Shown here: positions 5,830 through 9,401 of the stretch, in pieces
How positions within the stretch are numbered: the first letter of the stretch is position 1
Layout of the letters: each line of letters starts with the position of its first letter
Assembly (NCBI GenBank): GCA_902478395.1
Contig: CABSKZ010000092.1
Span: 1 to 9,401, forward strand
Origin: an uncultured Eubacteriales bacterium
Lineage (GTDB): Bacteria > Bacillota > Clostridia > UBA1381 > UBA9506
Reading direction: 5' to 3'
Length of the DNA: 9,401 nt
Made by a program: the position numbers and the translations under genes
The notes under the pieces: model-generated
What the model saw: only the letters and a program-made list of their open reading frames with translations
The model's database searches: none
Told to the model about the DNA's origin: nothing

Positions 5830-6200
5830 CATGAAACCAATCTTGATAACAACAGGAGAAATTGCAGAGCAGTTTTAAGATACCGGCTTAACCCTATAAT
5901 GAATGTTCAGTCCATTATATACGGTGAAACGGCACCTGCGTGGATTTGAAAACGCGGGATATCCTGAAAGATATCATGCAATAGGTTTCACAGAAATAAC
6001 GGCACTGGGAACAGTGCTGTAGCTTATTTCTTTTAATAAGGGGTATACTCCCCGTCATTGAACGTTTCGGCGGTGAATTGCCGCTGGAATAAGTAAAAGA
6101 AACCCGCCGCCTAAGAGGCGGGGCGCATCTTAGTTTTAGTTATAATAATGCTGCCGCAAAACTGGTAAACGTCGGCACAAAAAATTGGAGAGTGAAAAAA
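5830..6200 (+). other. Gene-poor interval with short ORF remnants and many hairpins
   Basis: There is no full-length gene here. Two short open stretches look protein-like: 5831-5878 (ATG, 15 codons, reading MKPILITTGEIAEQF, then stop) and 5924-6022 (32 codons ending in an I-T-A-L-G-T-V-L tail). They could be the ends of one decayed gene, perhaps of the small YbjQ/heavy-metal-binding type, but this is weak. Overlapping them is a series of inverted repeats from 5924 to 6122. A TATAAT at 6141-6146 lacks a -35 partner. I found no convincing SigG promoter for the SASP gene downstream. Confidence 0.5.
5924..6122 (+). ncRNA. Possible structured RNA (unidentified)
   Basis: Pairings seen by eye. GTGAAAC (5924-5930) with GTTTCAC (5985-5991) closes a junction holding two hairpins: CTGCGT/ACGCGG (5936-5941/5952-5957, one U-G pair) and GATATC/GATATC (5958-5963/5970-5975). 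Next come GCACTG-GGAA-CAGTGC (6002-6017, a GNRA tetraloop), CTTATT/AATAAG (6023-6028/6035-6040), GGGG/CCCC (6040-6043/6050-6053), CGGC/GCCG (6068-6071/6080-6083) and CCGCCT-AAG-AGGCGG (6107-6121). It does not match a riboswitch or small RNA that I recognise. Chance pairing cannot be excluded. Confidence 0.25.
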
Positions 6201-6377
6201 GTGAGCAGACATTCAATCATGTCAGATAAGTTAAAAGAGGAAATCGCAAAAGAATTGGGCGTATATGATAAGGTAAAACAATCTGGCGGTTGGGGTGACG
6301 TAACTTCACGTGACTGCGGAAATATGGTGACAAAAGCCATTCAGATGGCGGAGCGGTCAGTCAATCAGCAGTCATAA
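6201..6377 (+). CDS. Small acid-soluble spore protein, alpha/beta type (clostridial variant)
   Basis: A 58-residue protein. The L-K-E-E-I-A-K-E-L-G-V segment (11-21) matches the alpha/beta SASP helix, including the E-I-A-x-E site cut by germination protease GPR between the Glu and Ile (E14/I15). The second half, S-G-G-W-G-D-V-T-S-R-D-C-G-N-M-V-T-K-A-I-x-M-A-E (28-51), is the shorter clostridial form of the DNA-binding helix region. SASPs coat forespore DNA, protect it from UV and heat, and feed outgrowth with amino acids. GTG 6201 is chosen because GGAG (6187-6190) lies 10 bases before it; an in-frame GTG at 6192 is too close to that site, and ATG 6219 has only a weak site. A cysteine (C39) is unusual in classical Bacillus SASPs. 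It appears to stand alone. Confidence 0.85.
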   Translation: MSRHSIMSDKLKEEIAKELGVYDKVKQSGGWGDVTSRDCGNMVTKAIQMAERSVNQQS

Positions 6378-6386
6378 CAGCTCTCG

Positions 6387-6402
6387 GGCGGATAAAACCG
6401 CC
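6387..6402 (+). terminator. Weak hairpin after the SASP gene
   Basis: GGCGG (6387-6391) and CCGCC (6398-6402) with loop ATAAAA lie 9 bases after the stop codon. No U-tract follows, so it is at best a weak terminator or an mRNA-stabilising stem. Confidence 0.35.
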
Positions 6403-6423
6403 AATTCTGCGGAGGATACCTGG

Positions 6424-6486
6424 ATGATATTGAAACGGAAACTGAGTATTTCAGCTGAGCACCTTTTCAAAAAGTCAGCCCGGTAA
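6424..6486 (+). pseudogene. 20-codon ORF with a strong ribosome binding site; possible gene remnant
   Basis: ATG 6424 has GGAGG at 6411-6415, an 8-base gap, so it looks translated. The peptide reads MILKRKLSISAEHLFKKSAR and stops at 6484-6486. The start resembles the N-terminus of DUF3284-type proteins (K-x-K-x-x-L-x-I-S-A-E-x-F-F), which would make it a truncated remnant, but the match is short. It could instead be a genuine small peptide or a leader. It lies between the SASP gene and the terminator that serves the malic enzyme gene. Confidence 0.3.
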
Positions 6487-6516
6487 CCGCGGGAGTTCCG
6501 TTACAATCGGAATAAA

Positions 6517-6547
6517 AGAAGGGTTCTGCCTAGCGCAGAACCCTTCT
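6517..6547 (-). terminator. Terminator of the malic enzyme gene
   Basis: A perfect 13-bp stem (AGAAGGGTTCTGC at 6517-6529 with GCAGAACCCTTCT at 6535-6547), loop of 5. On the minus strand it is followed by a T-rich tract (TTTATT), and it lies about 20 bases after the malic enzyme stop codon. Confidence 0.9.
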
Positions 6548-6565
6548 CTACATAAGAATGATGTT

Positions 6566-7738
6566 TTAAATTCTCGCAACGCCGGTTTTTCTTGCCGCTT
6601 CCGCAACTGCTTTGGCCACAGCAGGCGTAACCTTCTCATTGAAGGAATCTGGAATGATATATTCCGGCCGCAATTCATCTTCTGGAATAACGTTCGCAAT
6701 CGCCTTTGCAGCCGCAATTTTCATCTCATCGTTGATATCGCTGGCCCGAACGTCTAACGCACCGCGAAAAATACCTGGGAACGCAAGAACATTATTGATT
6801 TGGTTGTCAAAATCGCTGCGGCCTGTCCCCATGATTTTTACGCCTGCTTCTTTCGCCAGGTCTGGCATAATTTCCGGAACCGGATTCGCCATGGCAAACA
6901 CAATTGGATCTTTCGCCATGGTTTTCACCATTTCCGGCGTTAACACGCCTGCGGCAGAGACCCCGATAAAGATGTCAGCTCCCTTCACAACATCCTCCAG
7001 CTGACCCTTTTTCTTTTCCAGATTTGAAATTTTCGCCATTTCCGATTTAATGTCATTCAATCCGTCGCGTCCCTCATAAATAGCGCCCTGCCGGTCGCAT
7101 AAAATCACTTTTTTCAGGCCAGTGCTCATGAGCAGCTTTGTAATGGCAATGCCCGCAGCACCGGAGCCGTTTACAACGACTTCCATATCCTCAATTTTTT
7201 TGCCAACCAGCTTGAGAGCATTTATCATTGCCGCGAGGACGACAACGGCTGTCCCATGCTGATCGTCATGGAAAATCGGAATGTCGCACTCTTCTTTTAA
7301 GCGCTTCTCAATTTCGAAACAGCGTGGTGCGGAAATATCTTCCAAATTAACGCCCCCAAAGGAGCCGGCAATCAGTTTGACGGTGTTTACAATTTCATCG
7401 ACACTTTTGGAACGGACACAAAGAGGGAACGCGTCCACGCCGCCGAACCGTTTGAACAACACGCATTTTCCTTCCATAACCGGCATCCCCGCCTCCGGGC
7501 CAATGTCACCCAGGCCGAGCACCGCAGTTCCATCCGTTACCACGGCGACCATGTTGCCGCGCCGGGTATAAGTATAGGATAAATCAACATCCTTTGAGAT
7601 TTCGAGACAGGGCTCCGCAACGCCTGGCGTATATGCGACGGACAAATCTTCCTTGGTATTGACTTCTGCGCGCAGCGCAATCTCAAGTTTTCCCTGCCAT
7701 TGCCTATGTTTTTGAAGTGCGATTTCTTTTTTTGTCAT
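6566..7738 (-). CDS. Malic enzyme (malate dehydrogenase, oxaloacetate-decarboxylating), short bacterial form
   Basis: A 390-residue protein, typical of the short, stand-alone malic enzymes without the phosphotransacetylase extension. It converts malate to pyruvate and CO2 with reduction of NAD(P). Visible landmarks: Y36 in A-Y-T-P-G-V-A-E-P and K91 in G-K-C-V-L-F-K (the catalytic Tyr/Lys pair); E133-D134 and D159 in N-L-E-D-I-S-A-P-R and F-H-D-D-Q-H-G-T (the divalent-metal ligands); the Rossmann motif N-G-S-G-A-A-G (190-196); and N-Q-I-N-N-V-L-x-F-P-G-I-F-R-G-A-L-D near the C-terminus. An Asp after the second Rossmann strand (L-C-D-R) hints at NAD, but cofactor choice cannot be settled here. 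ATG 7738 is chosen over an upstream in-frame GTG (7756) because AAGGTG lies just before it. It is transcribed alone, towards a strong terminator, downstream of the lactate dehydrogenase gene. Confidence 0.95.
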   Translation of the reverse strand: MTKKEIALQKHRQWQGKLEIALRAEVNTKEDLSVAYTPGVAEPCLEISKDVDLSYTYTRRGNMVAVVTDGTAVLGLGDIGPEAGMPVMEGKCVLFKRFGGVDAFPLCVRSKSVDEIVNTVKLIAGSFGGVNLEDISAPRCFEIEKRLKEECDIPIFHDDQHGTAVVVLAAMINALKLVGKKIEDMEVVVNGSGAAGIAITKLLMSTGLKKVILCDRQGAIYEGRDGLNDIKSEMAKISNLEKKKGQLEDVVKGADIFIGVSAAGVLTPEMVKTMAKDPIVFAMANPVPEIMPDLAKEAGVKIMGTGRSDFDNQINNVLAFPGIFRGALDVRASDINDEMKIAAAKAIANVIPEDELRPEYIIPDSFNEKVTPAVAKAVAEAARKTGVARI

Positions 7739-8008
7739 GCTTTTCACCTTTCTCACCTAATTTTATATTGCTTTTGTTATTCTATCTGCTGCACAATAAA
7801 ACGGCTTAAGAGAAATGATTCCACCGTTTGCGCACAGGCTATTTTATGTTATTCTATAAAAAACTTACACATTGGCTTCCGCCTTTTTCCGGCGAAAAAC
7901 AATGACAGTTGATACCCAAATACGCGCTGTTCTCCGGAAGCTTTGATTCCGAAAGGCTTGGAATGCAGAGTCCCAATGCCGATTGCTAACGACATGGTAA
8001 AGCGCACA

Positions 8009-8947
8009 TTAAATATTCAGTTCCTTTAAAACAGACTGCAAATGCTGTGCGGACTTTTGCAGTTTTTCCTGTTCTTCCTCTGTAAAATTAAATTTAATCA
8101 CCCGTTCCGCGCCGCCAATGCCAATGATGTTCGGGAGACTGAGGCAGACGCCGTCAATTCCATAAAACCCATGAATCATCCGAGTCGTATGGTACAGTGT
8201 TTTCTGATTCTTTACCACCGCCTGGCACAGGCTGACAACAACGGACGCAATCGCGTAATAGGTCGCGCCCTTCCGTTTGATGACCTCCGCGCCGGAGTTA
8301 CGGACACTGGTTTCTATCTCACCTTTATCCACATGCAGGCCGTGCTCTTTGCAGTAGAGGTCAAATTCCATTCCACAAATATGGACAGAGCTCCAGACTG
8401 GAAACTGGGTGTCACCGTGCTCGCCGGCGATGAAGCCGTGAACATTTTTTACGTCCACTTCCGCCTTTTCGCTCAGCAGATACCGGAATCTTGCACTGTC
8501 AAGTGCCGCACCCGTACCAAACACCAAACCATCCGGCAGTCCGCTCACCTTTTGGACCACATACGTCAGGATATCCACCGGATTGGACACGACCATAATC
8601 ACACCGCCGTTGTAATATTTCATAATACTGCGGGTGACGTCCTCCAAAATGCCAATATTCTTTTTGGCAAGGTCGATGCGCGTTTCACCCGGCTTCCGGC
8701 CCACGCCGGCGCAAATGATGATGATATCGCTGTCTGCCACGTCGCTGTATTCCCCGCAGTGTACGTCCATCTCCCCCAGCACGGAAAGTCCCTCGCGGAT
8801 GTCCATCGCCTCGCCTTCTGCCTTGTCGTGATTGATGTCGATAATCACCAGTTCAGACACCAGATTTTTCATCGCCAGTGCGTAGGAGATCGTCGCGCCA
8901 ACCAGCCCCGCGCCCACAACCGCTATTTTCGAATGCTTTCTAATCAT
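8009..8947 (-). CDS. ldh: L-lactate dehydrogenase (LDH/MDH superfamily)
   Basis: A 312-residue protein, a normal LDH length. It reduces pyruvate to L-lactate with NADH. Visible landmarks: G12-A-G-L-V-G17 and D37 (NAD binding), N122 in S-N-P-V-D, D150 and R153 in L-D-S-A-R-F-R, and the catalytic H177 in G-E-H-G-D. R155 and H170 match the two residues that bind fructose 1,6-bisphosphate in allosteric bacterial LDHs, so activation by that sugar is likely. The specificity loop reads G-V-G-R84-K-P-G-E-T-R90: the residue before KPGETR is Arg, not the textbook LDH Gln, so malate dehydrogenase activity is not excluded. ATG 8947 is chosen because GAGGTG lies 6-7 bases upstream and the protein then starts as the family does; 26 further in-frame codons run upstream but look like leader. 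It is 61 bases after the mscS stop with no terminator between. Confidence 0.88.
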   Translation of the reverse strand: MIRKHSKIAVVGAGLVGATISYALAMKNLVSELVIIDINHDKAEGEAMDIREGLSVLGEMDVHCGEYSDVADSDIIIICAGVGRKPGETRIDLAKKNIGILEDVTRSIMKYYNGGVIMVVSNPVDILTYVVQKVSGLPDGLVFGTGAALDSARFRYLLSEKAEVDVKNVHGFIAGEHGDTQFPVWSSVHICGMEFDLYCKEHGLHVDKGEIETSVRNSGAEVIKRKGATYYAIASVVVSLCQAVVKNQKTLYHTTRMIHGFYGIDGVCLSLPNIIGIGGAERVIKFNFTEEEQEKLQKSAQHLQSVLKELNI

Positions 8948-9008
8948 ACCTGACACCTCTGTTTCATTTTTTTCAGCAATTCTTTCTATTATAGTATGCG
9001 CAGCATTC

Positions 9009-9401
9009 TTATTTTGATTTATCAATTATGACATTTGTATAGGGATAAGGGATTTCGATGCCCTCCCGCTCAAACCGTTCCTTGATGCGGATGCGAAGGT
9101 CACTCGTCATTTCAAAGCCCTCCGCCGCGTTCTTGGACCAGATGTTCGCACGGAGCTGGACGGCGTATTCACCCAAATCCATCACCCGTACAACAACCGG
9201 CGGTACGCCCTGCGTCTTTTCCTCCTCAGTGCGGTTATCGAAGTATAGCCTATGCTGCAGCGCTTCCTCCCTGATTATCCCGATTGCCTTTTCGATGTCG
9301 GCATTGTACCCGATTCCAATGGACAGGAAATTACAAACCTTACTTTCCTGCAGGCTTACATTTTCAATGATTGCGCCGTTCGCAATGGAATTAGGGACGA
9401 C
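9009..9401 (-). CDS. MscS-family mechanosensitive channel, C-terminal part
   Basis: An incomplete gene whose 5' end lies beyond the right edge. The visible 130 residues are the cytoplasmic beta and alpha/beta domains of a MscS channel. They open with V-V-P-N-S-x-I-x-N-G-x-I-x-N (the typical P-N-S/N loop after the beta domain), pass through S-I-G-I-G-Y-N-A-D-I-E-K-A, and end with I-R-I-K-E-R-F-E-R-E-G-I-E-I-P-Y-P, the usual MscS C-terminal helix and I-P-[FY]-P motif. MscS channels release solutes on hypo-osmotic shock. The stop is TAA at 9009-9011. No terminator separates it from ldh, so some read-through into ldh is possible. Confidence 0.92.
   Translation of the reverse strand, partial: VVPNSIANGAIIENVSLQESKVCNFLSIGIGYNADIEKAIGIIREEALQHRLYFDNRTEEEKTQGVPPVVVRVMDLGEYAVQLRANIWSKNAAEGFEMTSDLRIRIKERFEREGIEIPYPYTNVIIDKSK

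Noticed and set aside
5924..6017. Assignment of the hairpin region to a SAM, cobalamin or T-box RNA
   Set aside because: Short similarities such as GTGAAACGGCACC occur, but the conserved cores and flanking elements of these classes are missing.
6141..6146. TATAAT before the SASP gene
   Set aside because: No -35 at the right distance, and a SASP gene is expected to use the forespore sigma factor, not SigA.
6140..6340. A minus-strand 66-codon frame antisense to the SASP gene
   Set aside because: The + strand has a recognisable SASP with a ribosome binding site; this frame is its complement.
7739..8008. Rex-type operator or terminator between ldh and the malic enzyme gene
   Set aside because: Only half-site-like TTGTTA and weak stems (for example GCTTCCG/CGGAAGC at 7875-7881/7935-7941) without a U-tract were seen; I see no supportable element here.
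8042..8953. A 303-codon open frame antisense to ldh
   Set aside because: It is a shadow of the ldh codons: its composition (many His, Asn, Arg) matches no family, and the opposite strand is a clear enzyme.
8988..8993. TATAAT (minus strand) as a promoter -10 for ldh
   Set aside because: The sequence 17 bases upstream (CAAAAT) matches the -35 consensus at only one position, and there is no extended -10. Possible but not supportable.

Overview
The window looks like chromosome from an endospore-forming member of the Firmicutes, most likely class Clostridia (an Oscillospiraceae-like lineage is my guess from protein style; no 16S rRNA is present to prove it). The evidence is a dense set of spore genes (cwlJ, a gerQ-like gene, spoVS, sleB, ypeB, a clostridial-type SASP), strong AGGAGG-type ribosome binding sites, TTG/GTG starts, and intrinsic terminators of the GC-stem plus U-tract type. 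No mobile elements, CRISPR arrays, tRNAs or rRNAs were seen.

Layout from left to right. (1) 47-238: a small cysteine-rich DUF6485-type protein on the + strand, sharing a bidirectional terminator with (2) a minus-strand pair, cwlJ (878-1318) then a gerQ-like gene (270-734). A near-consensus SigE-type promoter sits upstream of cwlJ. (3) 1499-3245: a + strand operon PadR regulator - HAAS/DUF1700 membrane protein - DUF4097 surface protein, with a near-consensus SigA promoter, a candidate auto-operator and a terminator. (4) 3305-3565: spoVS on the minus strand with a consensus-matching SigH promoter. (5) 3807-5725: sleB-ypeB on the + strand, then a terminator. (6) 5830-6200: a gene-poor stretch rich in small hairpins and short possible gene remnants. 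(7) 6201-6377: an alpha/beta-type SASP, followed by a 20-codon ORF with a strong ribosome binding site. (8) 6566-9401, all minus strand: malic enzyme, L-lactate dehydrogenase, and the 3' end of a MscS-family channel gene that runs off the right edge.

How the genes work together: CwlJ/GerQ and SleB/YpeB are the two classical, partly redundant cortex-lysis systems of spore germination. Here both lie within about 5.5 kb, with spoVS between them and a SASP gene nearby, so the left two thirds reads as a sporulation/germination neighbourhood with a membrane/envelope-stress-type PadR operon inserted in it. The right third is central carbon metabolism (malate to pyruvate, pyruvate to lactate) plus an osmotic safety valve.

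No wholly new system is evident. The observations most worth checking are the clustering of both germination systems, the hairpin-rich interval 5924-6122, the inverted repeat that overlaps the ypeB ribosome binding site, and the Arg in the substrate-specificity loop of the lactate dehydrogenase homologue.
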